Shown here one piece after another: positions 25,743 through 34,244 of a stretch of DNA of 64,000 nt (position 1 is the first letter of the stretch; the number at the start of each line of letters is the position of its first letter). The translations under genes were made by a program, and so were the position numbers. The notes below the pieces were generated by a model, which was not told where the DNA came from, ran no database searches, and saw only the letters and a program-made list of their open reading frames with translations. The stretch is from Stomatohabitans albus (lineage in GTDB: Bacteria > Actinomycetota > Nitriliruptoria > Euzebyales > Euzebyaceae): contig NZ_JAYKKE010000001.1 of assembly GCF_036336025.1 (NCBI RefSeq), forward strand, positions 837,610 to 901,609, read 5' to 3'.

Positions 25743-26795
25743 ATGTTTACCCTGAGCGAAGCCCAAGCCAAATTCGATGAGATTGTTAAAACCAGCGCTG
25801 ATGCCAATGACCAGGTGCCAGGGTTGATAGCACTCCTTGCTGGTCCTCAAGATTGGTTAGAGACAGCCAAAACCGGCGACGAGCAGGCCCAAGAATTTGC
25901 GGGTGTCCTCACCCATTTCTTAGCAACGGCCATCGGTGAACATCCCCGTCCAGCCGCTGCGATCGCGGATCTCCTCAGTGTCCTTGAAGATGATGAAGAC
26001 GGGGTTCGCTTGTATCTCGTCCAGAATATGTTTCTTGATTCAAGCCCAGCCGTCTTAGCTACAGCCCGTCAGGTTGTTGAACCGAAACAACATGAGAACG
26101 AGCTGTACCTCCATTTAACGGGCGGCATTATTCGCCTCCAGGGTGATCCGGAGGAGTTTGAGGCGTTCGTGAAGGCCAATACCCCTGAGATGGGTGACGA
26201 AGACTGGTTTCGGGTGAGTGAACTGTATGTCACTGCCGACCGGCCAGAAGAAGCACTGGAGCGTTTGGATAAGATCACTGATGAACAGGCGCTTTGGCCC
26301 GATACTGCCGTGATTCGCCACGCGGCATATCGTCAGCTTGACGATACCGAGAAGATGCAAGCCCTCGCGCGCACGTTCTTTGTGGCGATGCCGATTCCGG
26401 TTGCCTATCACATGATTTCGCTGAGTTGGCCTGACATTGAATCGCAGCAGCAAGAAGCAGAACGCCTCGTGGGGCTTATCACCCAAACCCCAGAGCTCAA
26501 CCCAATTTTTGTTTCCACATTATTGAACCTTGAGCAGGAACCTCGTGCGGCAGAATACGTGCATGGTCACTATGAACGCTTAAGTGACGCCGGCCTTGGG
26601 GCACTTGCCACATGGACCGATGCGTTTACTGAAGCGCAAGAGTACCTGGCTGCGTATCTGAGTGTGCGTGCGGCTATGGCGTGTTTAGATGAGGTAGACC
26701 CGAGCCAGCGCGACATGGTAGGAGACCATCTCATTGCCCGTGCCGAAGAACTTAAAGGCCAGATTAAAGACTGGAAAGGAATAGACGTCGGATAG
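25743..26795 (+). CDS. hypothetical helical-repeat (TPR-like) protein
   Basis: A 350-residue soluble protein built of amphipathic helices. The regular pattern (for example VSELYVTADRPEEALERLDKI near residue 160) suggests a TPR-like solenoid. It is rich in acidic residues and has no signal peptide. ATG 25743 is preferred over GTG 25734 because AAGG lies 9 bases upstream. It converges with the PAP2 gene and the two overlap by 32 bases at their 3' ends. Its function is unknown. Confidence 0.75.
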   Translation: MFTLSEAQAKFDEIVKTSADANDQVPGLIALLAGPQDWLETAKTGDEQAQEFAGVLTHFLATAIGEHPRPAAAIADLLSVLEDDEDGVRLYLVQNMFLDSSPAVLATARQVVEPKQHENELYLHLTGGIIRLQGDPEEFEAFVKANTPEMGDEDWFRVSELYVTADRPEEALERLDKITDEQALWPDTAVIRHAAYRQLDDTEKMQALARTFFVAMPIPVAYHMISLSWPDIESQQQEAERLVGLITQTPELNPIFVSTLLNLEQEPRAAEYVHGHYERLSDAGLGALATWTDAFTEAQEYLAAYLSVRAAMACLDEVDPSQRDMVGDHLIARAEELKGQIKDWKGIDVG

Positions 26796-27339
26796 CCCAA
26801 ACAACGAATATTCCCAAGGCAGTGCCGATGGCTGCGCCCACAATGACATCAGTAAACCAGTGGGCACCCACATAGATACGACTAAACCCCATCAATACAG
26901 CAAATACCAGTCCGACCTTTCCTGCACGTGGGTCCCACGCCCAGAGCACGGGCACAACGGCAAAGGCCCATCCCGTGTGCCCACTTGGGAAACTGGAGTG
27001 CACCGTGGTGATGTCAAGGTGATTCCAGATGGGGTTGACCGCAATCGGTCGGGGGCGGTTAACCAGCGGCTTAATGGTGACTTCAACGACAAGTTGAGAG
27101 AGTCCAAGCGCCGTCCACACCCCTAAGCCGGTAGCCAGGCTTTGGCGCCGCGCGGCTGACGGTGATTGCACCCATGCCCACCCCAATAACAGTGCGCCCA
27201 GCACGATCCAGATACAGGCAAAATTACCTGATGTTGTGATGGGCCAAAAAATGGCGTCACCGAGCCCTGTCCGCGTAGCTACAACGGCTTGGGTTATTGC
27301 CCAGTCAACGGGATTGGTTAGCCACACGGATAGCATCAT
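26764..27339 (-). CDS. PAP2-family membrane phosphatase
   Basis: A 191-residue polytopic membrane protein with the three PAP2 catalytic motifs: KPLVNRPRP (about residues 89-97), PSGH (about 117-120) and SRIYVGAHWFTDV (about 154-166). Such enzymes dephosphorylate lipid phosphates, for instance undecaprenyl pyrophosphate or phosphatidate, at the membrane; the substrate is not evident. It overlaps the convergent gene by 32 bases and is divergent from the phosphoribosyltransferase gene. Confidence 0.9.
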   Translation of the reverse strand: MMLSVWLTNPVDWAITQAVVATRTGLGDAIFWPITTSGNFACIWIVLGALLLGWAWVQSPSAARRQSLATGLGVWTALGLSQLVVEVTIKPLVNRPRPIAVNPIWNHLDITTVHSSFPSGHTGWAFAVVPVLWAWDPRAGKVGLVFAVLMGFSRIYVGAHWFTDVIVGAAIGTALGIFVVWAIRRLFLSSL

Positions 27340-27420
27340 GGTTCAACCTTATCGGTGCGTCAATGGGCGCAATGCCTATTGTTTTCGGCTAGGCCTCATG
27401 AATAGCGGCATCATTGGGGA

Positions 27421-27933
27421 ATGACTGATCAGGACAATGTCGCTGGAAACGAACGAGAAGTGCTGAGCTGGGAAGGGTATGGCGATGCCGTTGAAGATCT
27501 CGCCCAGATGGTTGCTAAGGATGGATTCATCCCTGACGTCATTTTGAGCGTTGCCCGTGGTGGTATGCCGCTCGGCGCATGCCTTGGGTATCGCCTGGGT
27601 ATCAAAGAAGTAAGTGTTGTCAACGTGGAGTTTTATACCGGTGTTGAAGAGCGTCTTCCCGAGCCGGTGTTGTTGCCGCCTACCCCACCGAAAGAAACCC
27701 TGGCTGGCAAGCGGGTATTGATCGCTGATGATGTTGCAGACACTGGTGGCACGATGGGTTCAGTTCTCGACTACTTAGACACGGTTGCCGCAGATGTCCG
27801 AGTTGCGGTGCTTTATCAAAAACCACATTCAACGATTGATTGTGAGTATGTCTGGCGACAAACCGATGAGTGGATTATCTTCCCGTGGTCAGCGAAACCT
27901 CCAATTCTTGAAGGTAGCGTCAAGGACGCCTAG
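27421..27933 (+). CDS. purine phosphoribosyltransferase family protein
   Basis: A 170-residue type I phosphoribosyltransferase. The PRPP loop motif VLIADDVADTGGT is at about residues 99-111, and the N-terminal LSVARGGMPLG is the pyrophosphate loop of Gpt/Xpt-type enzymes. It probably salvages a purine base (xanthine or guanine), but regulatory homologues exist. It is the first gene of a block that continues with a DUF2342 protein, tilS, a nitroreductase and hpt. No clear ribosome binding site is seen. Confidence 0.85.
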   Translation: MTDQDNVAGNEREVLSWEGYGDAVEDLAQMVAKDGFIPDVILSVARGGMPLGACLGYRLGIKEVSVVNVEFYTGVEERLPEPVLLPPTPPKETLAGKRVLIADDVADTGGTMGSVLDYLDTVAADVRVAVLYQKPHSTIDCEYVWRQTDEWIIFPWSAKPPILEGSVKDA

Positions 27934-27935
27934 TT

Positions 27936-28991
27936 GTGTTGCCGTCTCTCCTTGATTGGGCTGAAGCAACACGGTGGGGTATCAGGTACGCCCATACTCG
28001 CGCTGTACCGGCTTTAGATATTGAGCAGATTGACCTGCTCCATCTACTTGTTCGTGAACGAGCTCATGAGGTTGATCCGGTTGTCCGTGAGGTAGCACAG
28101 CTTGGGGCTGACCTACCGGCCCCAGTTGTAGATGTAACAAGTCGAAAACGAATCGTTGAAGCCAGCCTCGATTCGATGCGCGCGATCGCCGACCCACATA
28201 CATTCACCCTTGCAAGTGCCAGTCGCTTTCCCAATCTTGTGCGTCGGCGGTTGTGGGCACACAACCTTGGCGCGACTACTGGACTGTACGCAGCCAAAAC
28301 AATTGGTCAGCATGAACTGTTTATTCCACCGGCTCATACGAGCGGTCGTACTTGGGTGGTTGGTCCTAACCTGACCGCGTTGGTAAAGCGTCTTGGGCAG
28401 CGTTCACACGACATACTCAATGGTGTGTTAAGCACACAACTTACCAGTCGAACACTTTTTGAAGGGTTGGAATGGGTGAGGCCGTATGCGCTATCACTGC
28501 TCGATACCTACATTCGAGAGATTGACGGGTACGACAAAGCGTTTATGAAGGCAATAGAACGCTTTAGCACATTTCTGAATGATGCGAATGCACCAGTAGG
28601 TATTGAACCCTATGACTGGGGCAATGTTGTATTCACGCCACGCCAAGTGCGGGCTATTTATGCTGGGCAGGCACTAATGGCGGCTATTGATGGCTATTGC
28701 ACCTATATCACATCCTTAGTTTGTAATGCGATGGATCTTGACGGCGCATTCGTTGAGCAGGTATTGGCTTCTCAAGTTGCTGGACACCATGTGATTCTTC
28801 GCTTGACACAGGTCCTACCCGGTATGGGTATTAGCCGCATTGATGCGACGGCTGGGTATGCCTTTATGCGGGTGATTGCACAGCACGGTGGAGTTGATCT
28901 TGTCAACAAGATGTGGGAGGCACCAACCACACTTCCTACTATTGACGAGCTTACAAACCCTGAGCGTTGGATGGAACGTATCGGTGCTTGA
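27936..28991 (+). CDS. DUF2342 (zincin-like) protein lacking the HExxH motif
   Basis: A 351-residue protein of the actinobacterial DUF2342 family, often annotated zinc-dependent metalloprotease and often located beside tilS, as here. The family opening of the active-site region (WVVGPNLTALVKRL, about residues 132-145) and the family C-terminus (FMRVIAQHGGVDLVNKMWEAPTTLP) are recognisable. Where homologues carry HEVTH, this protein reads STQLTSR, so zinc hydrolase activity is not expected. GTG is the start, 2 bases after the previous stop, and the 3' end overlaps tilS. Confidence 0.8.
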   Translation: MLPSLLDWAEATRWGIRYAHTRAVPALDIEQIDLLHLLVRERAHEVDPVVREVAQLGADLPAPVVDVTSRKRIVEASLDSMRAIADPHTFTLASASRFPNLVRRRLWAHNLGATTGLYAAKTIGQHELFIPPAHTSGRTWVVGPNLTALVKRLGQRSHDILNGVLSTQLTSRTLFEGLEWVRPYALSLLDTYIREIDGYDKAFMKAIERFSTFLNDANAPVGIEPYDWGNVVFTPRQVRAIYAGQALMAAIDGYCTYITSLVCNAMDLDGAFVEQVLASQVAGHHVILRLTQVLPGMGISRIDATAGYAFMRVIAQHGGVDLVNKMWEAPTTLPTIDELTNPERWMERIGA

Positions 28992-30231
28992 ACCAATGGC
29001 TGATCCGATGGTGCCTATTCCTGAACGCGCACGGATTATGGTCGGCCTATCGGGTGGTGCCGATAGCACGGGGTTAGCGGTATGGGCGGTTCGAACCTAT
29101 CCGAATCATGACTGGCATATGGTGCATGTCCGTCATGGACTTCGAGATGATGAAGCCGATAGGCGTGCAGCCCAAGAAACCGCGCAACTGCTCAACCGTC
29201 CATTCTTGGAGGTCCAAGCAAAATGGGACGATATTGAACGGGCGAATGGGCCTGAGGATCGGGCTCGCCAAGCACGATATGCCGCATTCGTCGCAGCAGG
29301 TGAGCAACTCAATACGCCTTACCTTGCCCTCGCTCATACCGCTGATGACCAGGCTGAAACAGTCATTCTTCGCCTTGTTAGAGGTACTGGCCCATCCGGG
29401 ATGGCTGGTATGCAGCCAGTTTCAGCGCGGGTAGGGCTGACGATTATCCGGCCACTACTGCATTGGCCTCGTGCAGCAGTTCGCAACTTATCCCAAGGTT
29501 TTCCAACGGTAGAAGATCCTACTAATACTGATCTTGACCAACGGCGTGCCTATGTTCGGCACCAATTGTTGCCAGTTTTGGGCTATGCACGACCCGATAA
29601 ACAAAGTGCGGTACCCGCAATCAGTCGCCTAGCTGCGCTCCAGGCACAACAACGGATGCTTATTGATCACCTTATTGCTCCCTATGTGGGGCCATCTTGG
29701 GGTTCGATTCAGCGCATTTCAGACGAATCTGCACCGATCGTGCAAAAAGAATTGATTTATCGTGCCCTTGGTCATGATGTGAGTCGCGAGTTGGCCGATG
29801 GTATAGCACGGCTTCAACGCGGAGAGCGCATAGATATTAAGGGAGGACGATGGGCAGCCCGGGACCGGTTCGGATGGCTTATCGGCCCTAAGAAGATTGC
29901 GTGGTCAATTAATAAAGTTGACCCGCCCGTACATTTTCCTGACCACGTGCACCGTGATTTCGATCCGCTTAAAACCCATCCATTACCTTGGAAAGTGCCT
30001 ATTTACAGGGATGTTAATATTCGAGATGTACGGGTGCGCTATCGGCTACCAGTTGATAGTGTGCACAAAGGAATCTTTGAGTATTTTGAAAAATCGTTGC
30101 GTAAGCAACTACCTGTTGTATATACTGCTGCTGGTAACGTAGTGGCCATTGGTCCTGTAAGCACCCTGCCTATAGGACGTTTAGGGGCTAATGTGCAATG
30201 GATTGCAATTACCCAAAGCCATCAATTGTAA
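28984..30231 (+). CDS. tilS: tRNA(Ile)-lysidine synthetase
   Basis: A 415-residue N-type ATP pyrophosphatase that converts C34 of tRNA-Ile(CAU) to lysidine, so that it reads AUA. The P-loop SGGADST is at residues 23-29 and LALAHTADDQAETVILRLVRGTG (about 112-134) is the TilS core. A C-terminal tRNA-binding part follows. GTG 28984 overlaps the DUF2342 stop; ATG 28996 is an alternative start. The hpt gene is 640 bases downstream, the common tilS-hpt neighbourhood. Confidence 0.9.
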   Translation: MLEPMADPMVPIPERARIMVGLSGGADSTGLAVWAVRTYPNHDWHMVHVRHGLRDDEADRRAAQETAQLLNRPFLEVQAKWDDIERANGPEDRARQARYAAFVAAGEQLNTPYLALAHTADDQAETVILRLVRGTGPSGMAGMQPVSARVGLTIIRPLLHWPRAAVRNLSQGFPTVEDPTNTDLDQRRAYVRHQLLPVLGYARPDKQSAVPAISRLAALQAQQRMLIDHLIAPYVGPSWGSIQRISDESAPIVQKELIYRALGHDVSRELADGIARLQRGERIDIKGGRWAARDRFGWLIGPKKIAWSINKVDPPVHFPDHVHRDFDPLKTHPLPWKVPIYRDVNIRDVRVRYRLPVDSVHKGIFEYFEKSLRKQLPVVYTAAGNVVAIGPVSTLPIGRLGANVQWIAITQSHQL

Positions 30232-30257
30232 GAAACCCCTTGTTTAGGAGTAACACC

Positions 30258-30857
30258 ATGTCATTTGTCATTGATCAAAAAGCTATGGACGCCATGTTCT
30301 TGGAAGCACATAGCGCCAACGCATACACGGACTATCAGGTCACCGACCAGGAACTAGCTGAAGTTTGGGACTTGATTAAGTGGGGCCCAACCGCTATGAA
30401 CAACCAGCCCATGCGTATGTTCACCGTGCGTCCTGGTGAGGCACAAGATGCCCTCGTTGAGGCTGCTATGGACACGAACAAGGCCAAGGTGAAGAGCGCT
30501 AACCTCAACCTGATTCTGGCCGCTGACCTTGACTTCCACACCTACTTGCCAAGTCAGCACCCCCACGGTGAAGGCTTTGCCCCTGTGCTGGAGGCAAATG
30601 CCCCAATGCGCCAAGATTGGGCCATTTCTAACGCTTGGTTGCAAGCTGGTTACTTGGTCGCAGGTCTGCGTGCTCACGGCTTAGCTGTTGGCCCCATGCT
30701 TGGTTTTGACTTTGACAAGATTAAGGCCACGTTGATGCCGTCTGAGCGTTACCTTCCGTTCATGGTTACCGGCGTCGGTCACCCTGATGTTGAGGCGTAC
30801 TACCCGCGTGGTCCTCGTTTGGACGCAAGCAGTGTGATTCTGCCAGCAGGTAAATAG
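30258..30857 (+). CDS. nitroreductase-family protein (RutE/HadB type)
   Basis: A 199-residue flavoprotein of the RutE/HadB subgroup, annotated as malonic semialdehyde reductase. The N-terminal SANAYTDYQVTDQELAEVWDL, WGPTAMNNQPMRMF (FMN region) and C-terminal GHPDVEAYYPRGPRL fit. FMN and NAD(P)H dependence is expected, but the natural substrate is uncertain because no other pyrimidine-degradation gene is near. TTAGGAG lies 8 bases before ATG 30258. It separates tilS from hpt. Confidence 0.85.
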   Translation: MSFVIDQKAMDAMFLEAHSANAYTDYQVTDQELAEVWDLIKWGPTAMNNQPMRMFTVRPGEAQDALVEAAMDTNKAKVKSANLNLILAADLDFHTYLPSQHPHGEGFAPVLEANAPMRQDWAISNAWLQAGYLVAGLRAHGLAVGPMLGFDFDKIKATLMPSERYLPFMVTGVGHPDVEAYYPRGPRLDASSVILPAGK

Positions 30858-30867
30858 TCTTTAAGGC

Positions 30868-31425
30868 ATGAGCAGCCCTTCGCATTCTGATATTCAGTCC
30901 GTTCTCATTGCTGAAGAAGATCTCGCCAGGCGGGTTAAAGAGCTCGGTGATGAGATATCAGCCACATATCAAGAGCGTGGCATTGAGGACATTGTGATCG
31001 TCAGTGTGTTGAAGGGCTCCTTCATCTTTATGGCGGATTTGATTCGCCATATCTCAGTCAATGCAGCCGTGGATTTCATGGCTGTTTCTAGTTATGGGGC
31101 AGCAACGAAATCCAGTGGTGTCGTCCGGATTCTCAAGGATTTGGATATTGAACTAGAAGGTAAGCATGTACTGGTCATTGAAGACATCGTTGACAGCGGG
31201 TTGACCTTGCATTTCTTGCTGAAGAATCTTCGCAATCGTAAACCCGCAAGTTTGGAACTCTGTTCCTTATTGGTCAAACCAGAGGCAGTTCAAGTTGATC
31301 TCAATATTTCATGGACTGGGTTTGAATGTCCAAATGAGTTCTTGGTCGGGTACGGTCTCGATTTTGCTGAACGGTATCGGAATCTCCCCTATGTGGGCAT
31401 CCTGAAGCCGGAGGTGTACGCCTAA
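30868..31425 (+). CDS. hpt: hypoxanthine phosphoribosyltransferase
   Basis: A 185-residue purine-salvage enzyme that makes IMP and GMP from the bases and PRPP. The PRPP motif VLVIEDIVDSGLTL is at about residues 94-107, and VSVLKGSFIFMADLIRH and the terminal FVGYGLDFAERYRNLPYVG-type segment (LVGYGLDFAERYRNLP) are diagnostic. The stop codon overlaps the folE start (TAATG), so it leads the folate operon. Confidence 0.95.
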   Translation: MSSPSHSDIQSVLIAEEDLARRVKELGDEISATYQERGIEDIVIVSVLKGSFIFMADLIRHISVNAAVDFMAVSSYGAATKSSGVVRILKDLDIELEGKHVLVIEDIVDSGLTLHFLLKNLRNRKPASLELCSLLVKPEAVQVDLNISWTGFECPNEFLVGYGLDFAERYRNLPYVGILKPEVYA

Positions 31426-32060
31426 TGGGTTCGCCAGCCGATTCCGTTAATCGGATTCGGGTTGCTACAAATGCTGAGCCACGCGGCCAGTTCAATCACG
31501 AACAGATCCGTAATGGGGTCGAAATGATCTTTCAAGGACTGGGCCTAGATGTTCATGATCCACGCATTGTGGGTACCCCAGATCGTGTCGCACGCATGTA
31601 TGACGAGATCTTTGCCGGGCTACTTGTCGACCCGGCAGATGTCCTTGATACAACGTTTAATGAAGGACACGAAGACATTGTTCTTGTTCGTGATATTCCG
31701 TTTGCATCAGTGTGTGAGCATCATTTGATCCCCTTTTTTGGGAAAGCTCATGTGGGCTATCTTCCCAACAAGGACGGGCATATTGCCGGACTTAGCAAAA
31801 TTGCGCGGGTAGTGGATGTGGTCGCTAAACGTCCGCAACTTCAAGAGCGAATTACGACCGAAGTTGCCGATGTGCTCGAAAAGAAACTTTCTCCCAGAGG
31901 GGTTATCGTACAAATTGAAGCAGAACATCTTTGTATGAATATGCGAGGTGTGCGAAAACCAGGCGCGATAACCGTGACCAGTTCGGTGCGTGGACTGATG
32001 CGCTCTGATCCCAGGACTCGTGCCGAGGTCATGTCATTAATCCACGGAGGACGGTTATGA
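31425..32060 (+). CDS. folE: GTP cyclohydrolase I
   Basis: A 211-residue zinc enzyme that starts folate synthesis by making 7,8-dihydroneopterin triphosphate from GTP. The signature FASVCEHHLIPFFGKAHVGY (about residues 90-109) holds the zinc Cys and His, and the second Cys is in EAEHLCMNMRG. It overlaps hpt by one base and folB by four (ATGA), which shows tight translational coupling. Confidence 0.96.
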   Translation: MGSPADSVNRIRVATNAEPRGQFNHEQIRNGVEMIFQGLGLDVHDPRIVGTPDRVARMYDEIFAGLLVDPADVLDTTFNEGHEDIVLVRDIPFASVCEHHLIPFFGKAHVGYLPNKDGHIAGLSKIARVVDVVAKRPQLQERITTEVADVLEKKLSPRGVIVQIEAEHLCMNMRGVRKPGAITVTSSVRGLMRSDPRTRAEVMSLIHGGRL

Positions 32061-32479
32061 CTGAACATTCAAAGTCTGACGACGACGTGATGCCACTTGA
32101 TGAGATTCGTCTTACTGGCCTTCAGGTTCGGGCCAGCCATGGTGTTATGCCCCATGAGCAGATCGTGCCACAAACCTTCATCGTGGATATGGCAGCCAAG
32201 GTAGACCTGTTTACACCCTCTATGAGTGATGATCTATCGCACACGATTGATTACGGTCAACTTGCCGAGATGATCGCAAATATTGTGAGAGATGAACCTG
32301 TACGACTCATTGAAGCGCTTGCAGGGACCATCGCAGACGAAATTATGGGTTCGTACGAATCTATCCATGCCGTTGCGATCACCGTGCATAAACCTCAGGC
32401 ACCTATTAGCGAATTGGTTAGTGATGTCAGTGTGACCGTTAACCGCGTCCGCGACGCCTATACCTCACGTATCTGGTGA
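32057..32479 (+). CDS. folB: dihydroneopterin aldolase
   Basis: A 140-residue enzyme that releases glycolaldehyde from dihydroneopterin. The motifs RLTGLQVRASHGVMPHEQ (residues 14-31) and SHTIDYGQLAEMI (about 61-73), and the terminal IAVTVHKPxAPI-type stretch (ITVHKPQAPI), are present. ATG 32057 overlaps the folE stop. It sits between folE and folK as usual. Confidence 0.94.
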   Translation: MTEHSKSDDDVMPLDEIRLTGLQVRASHGVMPHEQIVPQTFIVDMAAKVDLFTPSMSDDLSHTIDYGQLAEMIANIVRDEPVRLIEALAGTIADEIMGSYESIHAVAITVHKPQAPISELVSDVSVTVNRVRDAYTSRIW

Positions 32480-32504
32480 ACTAAATCAGTATTTGGAGCA
32501 TGTG

Positions 32505-33113
32505 ATGATTACGGACTTGCAACACGATTTGCGCGTTGCAGGACGAACGATTCCGGCCCTTCGCGGGTTTATCCCCTTTGGGGCGCCGCGTACCGCTTGG
32601 CTAGGGCTGGGGTCCAATGTGGGTGATCGTGCGCGATATTTGCGGCGTGCGATAGAAGAGTTGTCATCAATTCCTCGAGTTCAGATCACAAAAATATCCA
32701 ATGTTTATAAGGCTGATCCTGTTGGTACGCAGGGCCGGTCATTTTTAAATCTTGTCGTTGAAATCAAGATAACTCGTTCACCGCTATCCTTGTTAAAGGC
32801 GACTCAAGAAGTTGAGTACCGTCTTGGACGAGTGCGTACTGGACATTGGACCGCACGTACTATCGACATCGACATTCTTGCGATTGAAGGAATCGCACTT
32901 CAGTCCGCAACATTGCAACTTCCACATCCATTCGCCTCGTCGCGGCTCTTTGTATTAGTACCGTGGCTTGAATTAGCCAATCCTCGCTTATCTTGCGGGC
33001 ACTCCGTTCGGTCTCACATGGAGTCAACCCAATTTCATGACAATGCGCAGGCTCAAGGCTTGGCGAAGATTGGACCTCTCGAGACCATCATCGATACCGC
33101 TCATTCGCCGTAA
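32505..33113 (+). CDS. folK: 2-amino-4-hydroxy-6-hydroxymethyldihydropteridine pyrophosphokinase
   Basis: A 202-residue kinase that activates the pterin for DHPS. After a 26-residue N-terminal extension come LGLGSNVGDR, VYKADPVGTQGRSFLN and the HPPK signature HWTARTIDIDILAIEG. The C-terminal part beyond HPFASSRLFVLVPWLEL is unusually loose. GGAG lies before ATG 32505; TTG 32493 is another in-frame start. The gene is followed by two hairpins that separate it from folP. Confidence 0.93.
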   Translation: MITDLQHDLRVAGRTIPALRGFIPFGAPRTAWLGLGSNVGDRARYLRRAIEELSSIPRVQITKISNVYKADPVGTQGRSFLNLVVEIKITRSPLSLLKATQEVEYRLGRVRTGHWTARTIDIDILAIEGIALQSATLQLPHPFASSRLFVLVPWLELANPRLSCGHSVRSHMESTQFHDNAQAQGLAKIGPLETIIDTAHSP

Positions 33114-33151
33114 GCGCACACCTTTGGCCTCGTGAGCCCAACCTAAATGGT

Positions 33152-33168
33152 CCAGACCTGTGGTCTGG
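33152..33168 (+). other. hairpin in the folK-folP gap
   Basis: Seven-bp stem CCAGACC/GGTCTGG with loop TGT, GC-rich and without a T run. It precedes the strong terminator hairpin at 33205-33246 and could be a pause or alternative structure. Confidence 0.45.
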
Positions 33169-33204
33169 GGCCTTGCATTACTAATAACCCCTTAATGGGT
33201 ACAG

Positions 33205-33246
33205 AACGTTATAAACGCCCGTTTCTCAGGGCGTTAAAACGTTTTT
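33205..33246 (+). terminator. strong intrinsic terminator (possible attenuator) just before folP
   Basis: Inner stem AACGCCC/GGGCGTT, extended by outer AACGTT/AACGTT, ends in TTTTT 19 bases before the folP start codon. A promoter cannot fit between the hairpin and the folP ribosome binding site (GAGAAAGGAATC). So folP depends on read-through or on a promoter upstream of this hairpin. Confidence 0.8.
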
Positions 33247-33265
33247 ACCGTTTGAGAAAGGAATC

Positions 33266-34186
33266 ATGACTACCGCAATTGACGAAGTAGAAATCCCTGA
33301 AGCACCAAACCTCCGTGTACGCGGTGGAGTAACGATTCAAACGCAGGTTCGCCCAGCGATTATGGGCATCGTTAACGTCACACCTGATTCATTTGGAACA
33401 AAACCGCTGTATCCGGACAATCATCCCCAAGCCGCTCTCGAATATGCACAACGATTACACGAGGACGGCGCTGACATTATTGATATTGGGGCTGAATCTA
33501 CACGTCCTGGGGCTGAGCGCATATCCAATGCAGAGCAACTTAAACGCCTCATTCCAGTTGTCCAAGGCTGTGTTGATGCAGGGATGATTGTGAGTGTAGA
33601 TACGTGCTCAGCAGATGTGGCCCGTGAGGTCTTGGAGGCGGGCGCGCATGTTATCAATGATGTGTCCGGTTTAGCAGACATGAGTGTTGCTGAGGTGTGT
33701 CTTAACTATGACGCGGCGTATGTGTTGATGCACGCACGTTCTACGCCAAAGGAGATGCAGTCCGCAGAGCATCTTGATTATCCTGAGGGGATTGTTGATG
33801 CTGTGGATGAGTTCTTTCACACGAGCGTAGGGTCGCTCCTTGACCTCGGGTTTGATGAGGATCAGATTGTGCTTGACCCTGGTTTTGGTTTTGCCAAGTC
33901 TGTGCGCCATAATTTTGAACTGATTCAGAAGCTGACGCTCTTTACGACTAGCGGCTTAAATGTACTGGTGGGAATAAGCCGGAAATCCTTTATTGGTGCG
34001 GCAACAGGGGTAAGTAACCCATTGGACCGAGATCCAGGCACGACGACGCTGTCAGCCTTTTTAGCGATGATGGGTGCCCAGATTCATCGTGTACATAACG
34101 TGGCTCAGACGATTCAGGCTATCCGTATGATGCAGGCCATCGACGCCGGAGAACCATTGGATTGGCCTCCGGTTCTCGGAACTTAA
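33266..34186 (+). CDS. folP: dihydropteroate synthase
   Basis: A 306-residue TIM-barrel enzyme that joins the pterin pyrophosphate with p-aminobenzoate; it is the sulfonamide target. Both signatures are present: [13 protein letters not shown] (about residues 32-44) and [15 protein letters not shown] (about 71-85). The later [18 protein letters not shown] and ISRKSFIG complete the set. The N-terminus is about 20 residues longer than usual. The start is ATG with GAAAGGA upstream. A strong terminator lies immediately before it. Confidence 0.95.
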   Translation: MTTAIDEVEIPEAPNLRVRGGVTIQTQVRPAIMGIVNVTPDSFGTKPLYPDNHPQAALEYAQRLHEDGADIIDIGAESTRPGAERISNAEQLKRLIPVVQGCVDAGMIVSVDTCSADVAREVLEAGAHVINDVSGLADMSVAEVCLNYDAAYVLMHARSTPKEMQSAEHLDYPEGIVDAVDEFFHTSVGSLLDLGFDEDQIVLDPGFGFAKSVRHNFELIQKLTLFTTSGLNVLVGISRKSFIGAATGVSNPLDRDPGTTTLSAFLAMMGAQIHRVHNVAQTIQAIRMMQAIDAGEPLDWPPVLGT

Positions 34187-34244
34187 CGGGGCTTTCGGTG
34201 CTATTTCGTTTCGGTACAGGGTTTTCACCTGTACCCTAGCGCCC

